Assembly (NCBI RefSeq): GCF_003194085.1
Contig: NZ_CP023994.1
Location: 1,240,001-1,304,000, forward strand
Source: Aurantimicrobium photophilum
GTDB lineage: Bacteria; Actinomycetota; Actinomycetes; Actinomycetales; Microbacteriaceae
Direction of reading: 5' to 3'
Length of the DNA: 64,000 bases
Program-made: the position numbers and the translations under genes
Notes under the pieces: generated by a model
The model's database searches: none
What the model saw: only the letters and a program-made list of their open reading frames with translations
Told to the model about the DNA's origin: nothing
Part shown: positions 10,339-18,618 of the stretch, one piece after another
Position numbering within the stretch: the first letter of the stretch is position 1
Layout: every line of letters begins with the position of its first letter

Positions 10339-11118
10339 ATGACGCGCATTGCAGTAATTGGAGCCAGCGACGCTGGCTTACGCCTGGGCGTCGCACTTCA
10401 GGCTGCCGGTGCTGAGGTGGTGGGATTTGAATTAGCTCCTGCCGAGTACGTGCCCATTCCTCAGGCAAGCAGCATCACAGAAGCAGCCAGTGCAGATGTG
10501 GTGCTGAATTTCGTTGCTCCACATCTCGCCGAAAAGACAGCACAAGAGTTTGCTCCCCAGCTGCAATCTGGTGCCATCTACGCAGATTTCACCGCGGGAA
10601 CTCCCGAGCTCAAAAAGCGCCTAGCACAGCTGTTTCCTGAGCAAGCGTACGCAGATGCTGCCCTCCCCGCCTCTGGAAATATTGAAGCTTCTGGTTCTGC
10701 CGCTCACGCACTCTTTGTCGCACTGACCAACCTCAAGATTGCTGTAACGGTGATCTCTGATGTTCCTGGCGACGCTGCCGCACGCACTCTGATTCGCACA
10801 CTGCTGAGCAATGGCCTGGCCGAAGTTGTGGCGGATACTCTCTGGGCAGCAGAAAGCCTGGGAATTGAAGAATGGGCGTGGAAAGACATCCAGGCCGAAC
10901 TCACCTCTTTCAATGCAGACGCTGCCCAATCACTCATCGACGACGCTGCCCACAACTTCAAGCGCCACCAGATTGCGATGCAAGATGTGGTCGAGCTGTT
11001 AGCCAGCAGTGGCTATGACAGCACCATGATTGCGCCTATCCAGTTCACCCATGGCCGGATCATGCATGGAAAGAAGATTCCTTATAGCAAGGCGCCCACG
11101 AATAAGTGGAAGAAGTAA
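10339..11118 (+). CDS. NAD(P)-binding dehydrogenase, 6PGDH-like with DUF1932
   Basis: 259-aa protein of the beta-hydroxyacid dehydrogenase type. A Rossmann motif (IAVIGASDAGLRLGVALQAAGAEV, residues 3-26) is followed by an NADP-binding domain and a helical C-terminal region resembling DUF1932. The usual GxGxxG is replaced by GASDAG. Substrate unknown. It starts three bases after the aldo/keto reductase. The intrinsic terminator that followed this gene has been split by the adjacent insertion sequence. Confidence 0.75.
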   Translation: MTRIAVIGASDAGLRLGVALQAAGAEVVGFELAPAEYVPIPQASSITEAASADVVLNFVAPHLAEKTAQEFAPQLQSGAIYADFTAGTPELKKRLAQLFPEQAYADAALPASGNIEASGSAAHALFVALTNLKIAVTVISDVPGDAAARTLIRTLLSNGLAEVVADTLWAAESLGIEEWAWKDIQAELTSFNADAAQSLIDDAAHNFKRHQIAMQDVVELLASSGYDSTMIAPIQFTHGRIMHGKKIPYSKAPTNKWKK

Positions 11119-11131
11119 CCCGGCTTAAGTG

Positions 11132-11146
11132 AAGAATCCCCGCATT
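11132..11146 (+). terminator. Left arm of an intrinsic terminator broken by the IS
   Basis: AAGAATCCCCGCA at 11132-11144 is the exact reverse complement of TGCGGGGATTCTT at 12592-12604, which is followed by TTTG. Removing the insertion sequence and one copy of the ATT duplication restores a perfect 13-bp stem with the loop TTGC and a T-rich tail, placed between the convergent dehydrogenase and ligC genes. See the entry for the right arm. Confidence 0.85.
11144..11146. repeat. Target-site duplication ATT, left copy
   Basis: ATT immediately left of the insertion sequence, matched by ATT at 12587-12589 on its right. A 3-bp duplication is what IS3-family transposition normally makes. Confidence 0.75.
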
Positions 11147-11170
11147 TGAACTGTCCCCCGAAAGTTGGAC
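11147..11170. repeat. IS terminal inverted repeat, orfB side
   Basis: 24 nt starting TGAACTG and ending AAAGTTGGAC; pairs with the repeat at 12563-12586 at 21 of 24 positions. Confidence 0.88.
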
Positions 11171-11180
11171 AGGATAAATA

Positions 11181-12032
11181 CTAGGCGGCTTCTAACTGAA
11201 GGGCATGGTTCCGATATTGCATCGGGGTCATGCCCTTCAGTCGTTCTTGTAGACGATCTCTGTTATACCAATCGATGTATTCCTCAATTTCTTCGATGAG
11301 TTCGTTGACGGTGTTGAATCTTTCACCATGGAACATTTCTGTTTTGAGGTGTCCGAAGAAGTTCTCGATCAGGGCGTTGTCATAACAGTTTGCTTTGCGG
11401 GACATGGATTGGATAGCGCCATGTTCTTCCAACAGTTCACGCCACGAGTGGTGTTGGTAGTGGAATCCTTGATCTGTGTGAACGAGTAGTCCGGCAGCTG
11501 GTTGTTCACGTTCAAACGCGTCTTTCAGGCTCCGTGACGTCAATCCGGTATTCGGTGAGGTTCCTGTTTTGAAGCTCACGATTGCATGATCGAACAGGTC
11601 ATAGATCGCTGAGAGATACACTTTCTGGTTTCCCACCCGGAATTCGCTCACGTCACTGACCCATTTCTGGTTTGGTGCTGTTGCGTCGAATTCTCTGTTG
11701 AGATGGTTCGCTGCGATATGAGAAATCGTGCCTTGATAGGAGTTGTATTTGCGTTTGATGCGCACTTTCGATTTCAGGCCTAACTGTTTCATGAGTTTAT
11801 AAACCAGCTTCTTCCCCACTTGCCAACCATGTTGAGTTAGATGCAGCCAGATTCTGCGATGGCCATATCGTCTCTTTTTTGCGAAGAAGACTGTGACGAT
11901 GACTGCTTTGAGGAAGGCATGCCGGTCAGGCGCATCAAGCCGGGCGAGGTGGTAATAATAGGTCGACCTTGCCATCTGCGCTGCGGCGAGGAGATCGTCA
12001 AGGGCGTGATCGGACTTGAGGGAGGAAATCAC
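11181..12032 (-). CDS. IS3-family transposase OrfB, DDE integrase core
   Basis: Catalytic part of the transposase, 283 aa from a GTG. An HTH_21 region (RRYGHRRIWLHL) precedes the rve core; the catalytic acidic residues are in WVSDVSEF (Asp), LLVHTDQGFHY (Asp) and NALIENFFGHLK (Glu). The frame is -1 relative to orfA and stays open back to the heptamer A-AAA-AAA at 12074-12080, so the working enzyme is most likely an OrfAB fusion made by programmed frameshifting rather than a protein from the weakly preceded GTG. Confidence 0.93.
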   Translation of the reverse strand: MISSLKSDHALDDLLAAAQMARSTYYYHLARLDAPDRHAFLKAVIVTVFFAKKRRYGHRRIWLHLTQHGWQVGKKLVYKLMKQLGLKSKVRIKRKYNSYQGTISHIAANHLNREFDATAPNQKWVSDVSEFRVGNQKVYLSAIYDLFDHAIVSFKTGTSPNTGLTSRSLKDAFEREQPAAGLLVHTDQGFHYQHHSWRELLEEHGAIQSMSRKANCYDNALIENFFGHLKTEMFHGERFNTVNELIEEIEEYIDWYNRDRLQERLKGMTPMQYRNHALQLEAA

Positions 12033-12040
12033 CTGGACCT

Positions 12041-12526
12041 TTAGGCGTGTCCTTGGTTCCTCAAGTCCCGCAATTTTTTTAGATACGCGTTCTCTGCTTC
12101 AAGGCGTTTAACTTGTTGGCGCAGCCGGTCTTCTTCGCTGGAAACTTCCTGGTTTTGAACCGAACCAAAAGGCCTGCCCTTAGGTTTGGGCATCAACGCC
12201 TCATCACCGCCTGCTCGCCATTGACGAGCCCATGCGGTCACAAGCTGAACAGAACTTAACTGAAACTCTGCCGCGAGTTCCATCTTTGTCGCACCGGCAA
12301 GAAAACGTTCGACTACTTCTTTTTTGATTTCAAAAGAGAAAGTACTTTTGGTTTTGCTTTGCATAAGACAAAGCCTGCCATGAAGCATCCACTTGCGATG
12401 GAACTGTTTCGAGGCGTCAACGGAGAAACCTAAACGGTTAGCGGCGGCAACATAACCGAAGCCGGTTTCGAAGAGATCAACGAGCTGTTCTCGTTGAGGT
12501 GTTGTGAGTGAACTATTTGGTTGCAA
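12041..12526 (-). CDS. IS3-family transposase OrfA, helix-turn-helix
   Basis: 161-aa DNA-binding subunit recognising the element's ends. It has two helix-turn-helix units (QREQLVDLFETGFGYVAAAN and ERFLAGATKMELAAEFQLSS) and a leucine-zipper-like C-terminus (EEDRLRQQVKRLEAENAYLK). The start is TTG at 12526, with GGGGAG about 7 nt upstream. The codons CTA AAA AAA TTG near the 3' end contain the frameshift site leading to orfB. Confidence 0.9.
   Translation of the reverse strand: MQPNSSLTTPQREQLVDLFETGFGYVAAANRLGFSVDASKQFHRKWMLHGRLCLMQSKTKSTFSFEIKKEVVERFLAGATKMELAAEFQLSSVQLVTAWARQWRAGGDEALMPKPKGRPFGSVQNQEVSSEEDRLRQQVKRLEAENAYLKKLRDLRNQGHA
12074..12080 (-). other. Programmed -1 frameshift site of the IS
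   Basis: Seven A residues on the minus strand in the phase A-AAA-AAA relative to orfA. Slipping back one base leads into ATT GCG GGA CTT and an uninterrupted frame through orfB. This is the usual IS3-family arrangement for producing OrfAB. Confidence 0.75.
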
Positions 12527-12562
12527 AGAAATACTCCCCAGAAATTGGATACTGATTAATCA

Positions 12563-12586
12563 GTCCAACTTTTGGGGAGCAGTTCA
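12563..12586. repeat. IS terminal inverted repeat, orfA side
   Basis: 24 nt starting GTCCAACTTTTGG and ending AGTTCA; partner of 11147-11170. The orfA ribosome site lies just inside it. Confidence 0.88.
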
Positions 12587-12607
12587 ATTGCTGCGGGGAT
12601 TCTTTTG
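12587..12607 (+). terminator. Right arm of the split terminator (with right ATT duplication)
   Basis: ATT at 12587-12589 is the right target duplication. TGCGGGGATTCTT (12592-12604) followed by TTTG is the right arm and T-tract of the ancestral bidirectional terminator. With the arms now 1.45 kb apart, neither the DUF1932 gene nor the lig operon keeps this hairpin next to its 3' end. Confidence 0.8.
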
Positions 12608-12633
12608 TTGTGCCTGGAAGCGGCAGGTAGTTC

Positions 12634-13584
12634 TTAGTAGTCGAGCTGTTGCTGAAGTGCGTCGAGGACGATGTAGCAAGGAAGGACCTGCGCAACGCTG
12701 GCGTTGGGCTCGCGGCCTTCCTTGATTGCGGCAACGAACTCACGGTCCTGAAGCTCAATACCGTTCATAGAAACATCCACGTTGGAGACGTCAATGACTT
12801 CTTCCTTACCGGTGACCAGGTCGTCATAACGCGCGATGTAAGTTGCGGTGTCACCGATGTAACGGAAGAAGGTTCCCAGGGGTCCATCGTTATTGAACGA
12901 GAGCGAGAGGGTGCAGATCTTGCCAGTTTCGGTGGCGAGCTGGATGGACATGTCCATCGCAATGCCCAGCTCAGGGTGCTTGGGGCCCTGAATGGCGTTT
13001 GCCTTCACGATCTTCTCACCTGTTTGGTACTGGAACAGGTCCACGGTGTGAGCTGCGTGGTGCCAGAGCAGGTGGTCAGTCCACGAGCGTGGCTGTCCGA
13101 GTGCGTTCATGTTGGTGCGACGGAAGAAGTAGGTCTGCACGTCCATCTGCTGAATGTTGAATTCACCCGCAGTGATCTTGTTGTGAACGTACTGGTGGGA
13201 AGGATTAAAGCGGCGAGTGTGACCAGCCATCGCAATCAAGCCGGTTTCCTTCTGCACGTCCACGATGTCCTGAACTCCACGCAGGTTATCTGCCATGGGG
13301 ATTTCCACCATGACGTGCTTTCCTGCACGCAGAGCCTCAATAGTCTGATCATGGTGCATCTGGGTGGGGGTGGCCAAGATGACGCCATCGAGGTCTGGCT
13401 GTGCCAGAAGCTCGGTGTAGCTATCAAAGCCCTTGTCTGCGCCATACTTCTCAGCGATTTCATCCGCCACGTTCTGACGGCTGTGGCCGACGTACTTGAT
13501 GGTGGCATCAGGAATGTTGGCCAGCGCATCGAGGTGCTTCTGGCCGAAGGCACCGAGGCCAACAACAGCAATATTGACGGTCAT
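12634..13584 (-). CDS. ligC: 4-carboxy-2-hydroxymuconate-6-semialdehyde dehydrogenase
   Basis: Gfo/Idh/MocA-family NADP-dependent dehydrogenase, 316 aa, oxidising the ring-cleavage product (as its cyclic hemiacetal) to 2-pyrone-4,6-dicarboxylate. Rossmann motif IAVVGLGAFGQKHLDALANI at residues 5-24, the EIPMADN region and the strongly LigC-like blocks MAGHTRRFNPSHQYVHNKI and RSWTDHLLWHHAAHTVDLF. It is last in the lig operon, two bases after ligB. Its downstream terminator is the one split by the IS, so its transcripts may run into the transposase genes. Confidence 0.93.
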   Translation of the reverse strand: MTVNIAVVGLGAFGQKHLDALANIPDATIKYVGHSRQNVADEIAEKYGADKGFDSYTELLAQPDLDGVILATPTQMHHDQTIEALRAGKHVMVEIPMADNLRGVQDIVDVQKETGLIAMAGHTRRFNPSHQYVHNKITAGEFNIQQMDVQTYFFRRTNMNALGQPRSWTDHLLWHHAAHTVDLFQYQTGEKIVKANAIQGPKHPELGIAMDMSIQLATETGKICTLSLSFNNDGPLGTFFRYIGDTATYIARYDDLVTGKEEVIDVSNVDVSMNGIELQDREFVAAIKEGREPNASVAQVLPCYIVLDALQQQLDY

Positions 13585-13586
13585 GT

Positions 13587-14432
13587 TTAGTCTTCCTTGG
13601 GGGTCAAAATGAGGTGGCCAACTGAGGTGTTGGAGGCGGGAACGTGGTTGAAGCGGTAAACCTCGTTGACCTGGTCACCGAGAGCTCCACGCATGATGAG
13701 CCACATAATGAGCTCCACGCCTTCGGAGCCTGCTTCAATCATGTATTCGAGGTGTGGCTTGTATTGCAGCACTTCAGGCTGATTGATGAGGTCATCCATG
13801 AACTGGATGTCCCAGGGCAGGTTGATGAGTCCTGCACGAGCACCCTGGATCTGGTGGCTCATGCCACCGGTTCCCCAGATCTCAACCTTGAGGTCGCCGT
13901 CGAACTGCTCCACTGCACGCTTAATAGCCTTACCCAGCGCGAGACAACGCTCACCGGAGGGCTGAGGGTTCATCACGACGTTGACGGGCAAAGGAATGAC
14001 CTTGGTGGGCCACTTGTCAGGGGTGCCATACATCAAGGACATGGGCACGGTCAGGCCGTGGTCCACTTCCAAGACGTTAAGCACCGTCATGTCGAAGTCA
14101 TCGGTGATGAGTGAAGCAGCAACGTGTGTTGCCAGCTCCGGAGCACCTTCCACAACAGGAACGGGACGGGGGCCATAGCCCTCGTCGCAGATGGCGTAGC
14201 TATCTGCAATGCCGATCGCGAAGGTGGGCATGATCTCCATACCGAAGTAAGAAGCGTGGTCGTTGTAGACAATGATCGCCACATCAGCAGGGTTGTCTTT
14301 GGCCCACTGCTTGGAGAATTCGTAGCCATCAAACATGGGCTTCCAGTAGGCATCCTGTGTCTTACCGGAGTCCACAGCGTGGCCCACGGCAGGGACGTGA
14401 CTGGTCGCAATACCAGCAACAATCTTCGCCAT
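13587..14432 (-). CDS. ligB: Protocatechuate 4,5-dioxygenase, beta (catalytic) subunit
   Basis: Class III extradiol dioxygenase subunit, 281 aa, holding the catalytic non-haem Fe(II). Predicted metal ligands His12 (ATSHVP), His59 (YNDHAS) and Glu240 (EAGSEGVELIMW), with catalytic His193 (GTGGMSHQ); all four match the known Sphingobium LigB sites with a shift of two for the last three. The ATG overlaps the ligA stop (TAATG), so the subunits are made together. Gallate or 3-O-methylgallate as side substrates cannot be ruled out. Confidence 0.95.
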   Translation of the reverse strand: MAKIVAGIATSHVPAVGHAVDSGKTQDAYWKPMFDGYEFSKQWAKDNPADVAIIVYNDHASYFGMEIMPTFAIGIADSYAICDEGYGPRPVPVVEGAPELATHVAASLITDDFDMTVLNVLEVDHGLTVPMSLMYGTPDKWPTKVIPLPVNVVMNPQPSGERCLALGKAIKRAVEQFDGDLKVEIWGTGGMSHQIQGARAGLINLPWDIQFMDDLINQPEVLQYKPHLEYMIEAGSEGVELIMWLIMRGALGDQVNEVYRFNHVPASNTSVGHLILTPKED

Positions 14433-14830
14433 TATGCTTCGCCTCGTTCCTTCTTCGAGCGCCAGCCTTCGATGTTACGGCCGCCGTTAATCATCATTTC
14501 TTGATACTGCTCTGTGGTCATATCCGTCATGGTGCTCACGGCCTGAACATAAGAGAGCCCTTCCGAAGCAAAGATCTTGGACAGGAAGTAGACGTTGCCG
14601 CCCAGATCCAGCATCTTCTGGAAGTCACGGTCAATGACCGCCTGCTTTTGCTCTTCCGTCATGTCCCATTCGTCGAGGTAGGCACGGTTATCGGCCAAGA
14701 AGCGCTTACGGTTTTCCTCACTGCGCAGGCTCATGCAGAACTGGTTGAGGTGGAAACCTTGACGAGCCAACTCAATGGTGAAGATGGTTGTGCCAGGAAT
14801 GTCCTTGTACTGCTCAAAGTTGGGCTTCAT
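14432..14830 (-). CDS. ligA: Protocatechuate 4,5-dioxygenase, alpha subunit
   Basis: Small all-helical subunit, 132 aa, that closes over the LigB active site. Typical LigA features: GFHLNQFCMSLRSEENRKRF, DMTEEQKQAVIDRDF and KMLDLGGNVYFLSKI. It lies between ligI (2-bp gap) and ligB (1-nt overlap). A shorter relative is encoded at 38878-39231. Confidence 0.95.
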   Translation of the reverse strand: MKPNFEQYKDIPGTTIFTIELARQGFHLNQFCMSLRSEENRKRFLADNRAYLDEWDMTEEQKQAVIDRDFQKMLDLGGNVYFLSKIFASEGLSYVQAVSTMTDMTTEQYQEMMINGGRNIEGWRSKKERGEA

Positions 14831-14832
14831 GA

Positions 14833-15720
14833 TTAGCTCCAGTAGAGGGTGTTGGGGTTGGTGACAAGCAATTTGGTTTGCAGCTCAGGGGTAACTGCAA
14901 TTGAGGGAACATAGTCAACCAAGATGCCGTCATCCGGCATCTCTGTCTTCATGTTGGGGTGTGGCCAGTCGGTGCCCCAGAGAACACGGTCAGGGAACTC
15001 CTCGACGATCTTCTTGGCGAAGGGAACAACATCTGCATACTCGGGTGAACCGCTCTTGGTGAGGCGGTCAGGGCAGCTGACCTTGCACCAGATGTCTTTG
15101 TTGCCACGCATGAAGTCGAGGAACATTTCGAACTCCTCATTATCCACGGGCTTGGTCACATCGGGACGACCCATGTGGTCAATGACGAGTGGAATGTTGA
15201 GTGAGTTGAAGAAGTCCTTCTTCTCCTTCAAGTCCGCAGGCTCGAAGTAGAGGACAACGTGCCAACCGAGAGGGCGGATCTTCTCAATGATTTCGCGGTA
15301 GTAGTCATCAGGCTTGGGATCAACCAAACGCTTGACGTAGTTGAAGCGCACCCCCCGCACACCGAGGTCGTGCATGCGCTGCAGTTCTTCGGCAGTGATG
15401 TCGGGCTTCACGGTGACAACACCGCGGGCTTTGCCGTTGGCACGCTCGAGAACATCCAGCAGTGCTGAGTTATCCGAACCGTGGCAGGTTGCCTGCACAA
15501 CAACGTTCTTTTCAAAGCCAAGGAAGTCACGCAGTGCAAAGAGCTGTTCCCAGCTGGCATCGCAGGGGGTGTATTTGCGCTCAGGAGCGAACGGGAACAC
15601 ATCCCCAGGACCAAAGACGTGACAGTGCGCATCTACGGCACCTTCAGGAACAACAAACTTAGGCTTGCTGGGGTTGGGGTGCCAGTCGAGCCAGTCAGCA
15701 TCCTTCACAAATGCGCTCAC
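14833..15720 (-). CDS. ligI: 2-pyrone-4,6-dicarboxylate lactonase
   Basis: Amidohydrolase-superfamily lactonase, 295 aa, opening 2-pyrone-4,6-dicarboxylate to 4-oxalomesaconate. Motifs: VDAHCHVFGPGDVFPFAPER near the N-terminus, ATCHGSDNSALLD, VIDHMGRPDV and the late VLWGTDWPHPN with the catalytic Asp. The start is GTG in a GTGA overlap with the ligJ stop. Located between ligJ and ligA. Confidence 0.94.
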   Translation of the reverse strand: MSAFVKDADWLDWHPNPSKPKFVVPEGAVDAHCHVFGPGDVFPFAPERKYTPCDASWEQLFALRDFLGFEKNVVVQATCHGSDNSALLDVLERANGKARGVVTVKPDITAEELQRMHDLGVRGVRFNYVKRLVDPKPDDYYREIIEKIRPLGWHVVLYFEPADLKEKKDFFNSLNIPLVIDHMGRPDVTKPVDNEEFEMFLDFMRGNKDIWCKVSCPDRLTKSGSPEYADVVPFAKKIVEEFPDRVLWGTDWPHPNMKTEMPDDGILVDYVPSIAVTPELQTKLLVTNPNTLYWS

Positions 15721-16751
15721 AGTCCACGCTCCTTCAGCTTGGCGTCCAGACGAGGGAAGACGGTGCGGGCGTTCTTGGAGAAGATGTTGGTACGTTCTTC
15801 GTCCGAGATCTTGGCGGCATCGATGTATCGCTTGGTGTCATCGAAGTACTGACCGGTCTGAGGGTCGATGCCACGAACGGCACCGATCATTTCAGAGCCG
15901 AAGAGTACGTTCTTGTTGTCGATGACATCGACCAACAGATCAATACCGGGCTGGTGATACACACAGGTGTCAAAGAACACGTTGTTCATGAGGTGAGTGT
16001 CCACGCTGGGCTGCTTGAGCATGTCAGCCAGACCGCGGTAGCGACCCCAGTGATACGGAACAGCTCCACCACCGTGAGGAATGATGAATCGCAGTGTGGG
16101 GAAGTCGCCGAACAGGTTGCCCTGCAGCAACTGCATGAAGGCAGTGGTGTCCGCGTTCATGTAGTGCGCACCAGTTGCGTGGAAGTTGTGGTTGCAGGAC
16201 GCAGACACGTGAATCATGGCGGGAACGTCGAGTTCGACCATCTTCTCGTAGAGCGGGTACCAGAACTTGTCCGTCAAGGGAACGGTCTGCCACTGACCGC
16301 CGGAGGGGTCAGGGTTGAGGTTCACGCCAATGAAGCCGAGTTCATTGATGCAGCGTTCCATTTCCTTGATGGTCTCGGTCAGATCAGCACCAGGAGACTG
16401 GGGCAGCTGAGCAACACCGACGAAGTCTTCGGGGAACAGGTCAACCACACGCTTGATCAGGTTGTTGCAGGCAACGGTCCATTCGAGGCTGATGCGCTGG
16501 TCACCTTCATGGTGGCCCATCGCAGAAGCACGGGGAGAGAAGATGGTCAGATCCGAGCCGCGCTCCTTGATGAGCTTGAGCTGGTTCTGCTCAATGGTCT
16601 CGCGGATGATCTCGTCGGAGATCTCGGGGTATTCAGGGCTGGGCTGACCTGCTGCATAGGCTGCGAGCTGGTCAATGCGCCACTTGTTGTGTAGCTCAGG
16701 GGCCGTTGTGTAGTGGCCGTGGATATCGATGATCATGCGTTGTTCTCCCAA
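15717..16751 (-). CDS. ligJ: 4-oxalomesaconate hydratase
   Basis: Zinc-dependent amidohydrolase, 344 aa, hydrating 4-oxalomesaconate to 4-carboxy-4-hydroxy-2-oxoadipate. It starts with the metal-binding [16 protein letters not shown] region (residue 6 onwards) and has MIHVSASCNHNF, FIIPHGGGAVPYHWGR and VLFGSEMIGAV. The frame has an ATG at 16751 and an internal ATG at 16736 that gives the more family-like MIIDIHGH start. It overlaps both neighbours, ligU upstream and ligI downstream. Confidence 0.92.
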   Translation of the reverse strand: MGEQRMIIDIHGHYTTAPELHNKWRIDQLAAYAAGQPSPEYPEISDEIIRETIEQNQLKLIKERGSDLTIFSPRASAMGHHEGDQRISLEWTVACNNLIKRVVDLFPEDFVGVAQLPQSPGADLTETIKEMERCINELGFIGVNLNPDPSGGQWQTVPLTDKFWYPLYEKMVELDVPAMIHVSASCNHNFHATGAHYMNADTTAFMQLLQGNLFGDFPTLRFIIPHGGGAVPYHWGRYRGLADMLKQPSVDTHLMNNVFFDTCVYHQPGIDLLVDVIDNKNVLFGSEMIGAVRGIDPQTGQYFDDTKRYIDAAKISDEERTNIFSKNARTVFPRLDAKLKERGL

Positions 16752-17836
16752 GCAGATTCGAGGACATAAATAGAACCCGACATGAGCATGCGGGCGGTGC
16801 GCAGCAGCGCAGACTTTGTCACAACAGGTGTTCCAGTGGAGTTATCAACTTCCATCTGGACGGTGAAGAACCCGGTGGGGTGCTCCACTTCTACCTCGAG
16901 GCTGGAACCGACGGTGTCTAGACCAGCAATCTGGGCAGCAACACTGCCCTCCAGCATGCAGGCAGTGGCAACAGAGACAGCACCCAGCACACCAATGCTT
17001 TCGTGCACACGGTGAGGAATGAAGGTTCGAGTGGAGAGCAAGCCACCGTCTTGCGCAGGGGCGAGCAAGCTCATCTTGGGCACGGTCTTGTTGGTGACGT
17101 CGCCTAAGTTCATGAGCGGACCCACGGCTAAACGAATCTCTTCCACGCGTGCCTTGAGCTCAGTGTTAGCCTCGAGCTCAGCAGGGGTTTCGTAGCCGGT
17201 GATACCGAAGTCAGAGGCATTTAAGCAGACAACGGGCATGCCGTTGTCGATGCAGGTCACCTGCACGCCCAAAACCTCATCCACCACATTGCCGGTGGGG
17301 AGCAGAGTGCCGCAGCTGGAGCCGGCAACATCTTCGAAATTGATGTTGATCGGAGCGTGAGTTCCAGGAACACCGTCAATGCGGGCAGTTCCTGCGTAGT
17401 TCACGACTCCGCCAGGAGTCTCCACAAAGGCCGTTGCCTTGGAGTCAGTGTTCTCCATATAGATCGCAACGGGGGTCACGCCGTCCGCAGCTAAAACGAG
17501 TCCCTTTTCTATAGCAAATGGCCCCACACCAGCCAAGATGTTGCCGCAGTTTTGTTGGTCACTGACTTCAGCGCGGTCGGGCCAGACCTGCAAAAACAGG
17601 TAGTCCACATCGATGCCGTCACGCTCGGACTTGGAAACAACCGCAACCTTGGAGGTCAGCGGGTGCCCACCACCCATGCCGTCAATCTCGCGCACATCAG
17701 GAGAGCCCATAGCGGCAAGGAGGAAAGTGTCCCGGGCAGCGCGATCTGAGGGCAGATCACTTGCGAGGAAGTAGAGGCCCTTTGACGTTCCCCCGCGCAT
17801 AACCACACAGGGAACAGCAACCTGAGAGTTATTCAC
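16733..17836 (-). CDS. ligU: 4-oxalomesaconate tautomerase, PrpF family
   Basis: Cofactor-free isomerase of the PrpF/GalD/LigU group, 367 aa, converting keto and enol forms of 4-oxalomesaconate. Motifs: [15 protein letters not shown] near the start, [14 protein letters not shown] and [17 protein letters not shown] (active-site Cys region). GTG at 17836 with GAGG upstream gives an 8-nt overlap with ligK; the longer open frame inside ligK is not supported. Neighbours leave little doubt about the pathway, but family assignment alone would not separate it from aconitate isomerases. Confidence 0.9.
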   Translation of the reverse strand: MNNSQVAVPCVVMRGGTSKGLYFLASDLPSDRAARDTFLLAAMGSPDVREIDGMGGGHPLTSKVAVVSKSERDGIDVDYLFLQVWPDRAEVSDQQNCGNILAGVGPFAIEKGLVLAADGVTPVAIYMENTDSKATAFVETPGGVVNYAGTARIDGVPGTHAPININFEDVAGSSCGTLLPTGNVVDEVLGVQVTCIDNGMPVVCLNASDFGITGYETPAELEANTELKARVEEIRLAVGPLMNLGDVTNKTVPKMSLLAPAQDGGLLSTRTFIPHRVHESIGVLGAVSVATACMLEGSVAAQIAGLDTVGSSLEVEVEHPTGFFTVQMEVDNSTGTPVVTKSALLRTARMLMSGSIYVLESAWENNA

Positions 17837-18512
17837 CCGCGTAGTCCTCGTAGACGAGTCCCTTAGCGGCGAGCTTCTCGCGCATGTTGTAAATGTCAAG
17901 ACCTAGCTCACCAGCAGCGAGGCGCTTGCGCTTGCCTGCTTCCATGGCTTCACGTTCCTGGGCTGCCTTGAGAACCTTTTCGGCGTCTTCACGCTTGACC
18001 AAGCACACACCGTCAATGTCGGCCACGATGACGTCACCGGGGCGAACCAGCTGGTCTGCCATGAGAATCGGCGTCTGCACGTTCGCAATGGTTTCCTTGA
18101 CGGTTCCCTGCGAGCTGATGGTCTTGGACCAGACGGGGAAGCCCATCTCGGTCAGGGTCGCAACGTCGCGCACACCGGCATCAATAACGAGACCTCGAAC
18201 GCCGTGAGCCATCAGGCTCTCGGCGAGGAGGTCACCGAGGTAACCGTCGTCGCAAGGGCTGGTGGGGGTCACAATGAGAATGTCGCCAGGTTGTGCCTGC
18301 TCGACGGCAACGTGAATCATCCAGTTGTCACCGGGCGCAACTTCACAGGTGAGCGCGTTGCCAGCAATCATGGCGGGGAAGATGGGGCGCAGGCGACGGT
18401 TCAGCAAACCAATGCGTCCCTGTGCCTCGTGCACGGTGGCAGATCCGAGAGCGGCGAGGCCGTCCACAATCTCAAGTGGGGTTCGTGGTGTTCCTCGAAC
18501 GACGCGTGCCAT
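17829..18512 (-). CDS. ligK: 4-carboxy-4-hydroxy-2-oxoadipate aldolase
   Basis: RraA-like class II pyruvate aldolase, 227 aa, cleaving CHA to pyruvate and oxaloacetate, the last step of the 4,5-cleavage pathway. Motifs: [39 protein letters not shown] and [18 protein letters not shown] with the metal/substrate region [14 protein letters not shown]. First gene of the lig operon; a GAAGGAG ribosome site precedes the ATG. Confidence 0.93.
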   Translation of the reverse strand: MARVVRGTPRTPLEIVDGLAALGSATVHEAQGRIGLLNRRLRPIFPAMIAGNALTCEVAPGDNWMIHVAVEQAQPGDILIVTPTSPCDDGYLGDLLAESLMAHGVRGLVIDAGVRDVATLTEMGFPVWSKTISSQGTVKETIANVQTPILMADQLVRPGDVIVADIDGVCLVKREDAEKVLKAAQEREAMEAGKRKRLAAGELGLDIYNMREKLAAKGLVYEDYAGE

Positions 18513-18582
18513 GATTCTCCTTCGAATTAACGCAAATATGCCTGATTACAGACAACTGCATTTCATAGGACAAAACCAAGGA
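18513..18582 (-). promoter_or_regulatory. Probable lig operon promoter region
   Basis: Short AT-rich gap upstream of ligK, bounded on the far side by a hairpin that should end the iclR transcript, so the lig operon needs its own promoter here. I see no unambiguous -10/-35 pair. The IclR regulator encoded next door is the likely binder. Confidence 0.4.
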
Positions 18583-18603
18583 GCCTTCCGGATAGTGGAA
18601 GGC
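18583..18603 (-). terminator. Weak intrinsic terminator after the iclR gene
   Basis: GCCTTCC (18583-18589) pairs with GGAAGGC (18597-18603) across a 7-nt loop. On the minus strand it is followed by TCCTTGGTTTTG. It lies 15 bp past the iclR stop and would separate iclR from the lig operon. Confidence 0.5.
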
Positions 18604-18618
18604 CAATCTGAATGAGCT

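Larger units (their letters stand above)
11147..12586 (-). mobile_element. Complete IS3-family insertion sequence (IS150-like), 1440 bp
   Basis: Bounded by 24-bp imperfect terminal inverted repeats (11147-11170 and 12563-12586, three mismatches) with the TG...CA ends usual for IS3 elements, and flanked by a 3-bp ATT duplication. It carries orfA and orfB on the minus strand, with a slippery A-run where orfA leads into orfB by -1 frameshift. No frameshift or stop damages either ORF, and the DDE residues are present, so the element looks intact and recently active. It sits in the loop of an intrinsic terminator, in the same orientation as the lig operon. Confidence 0.93.
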
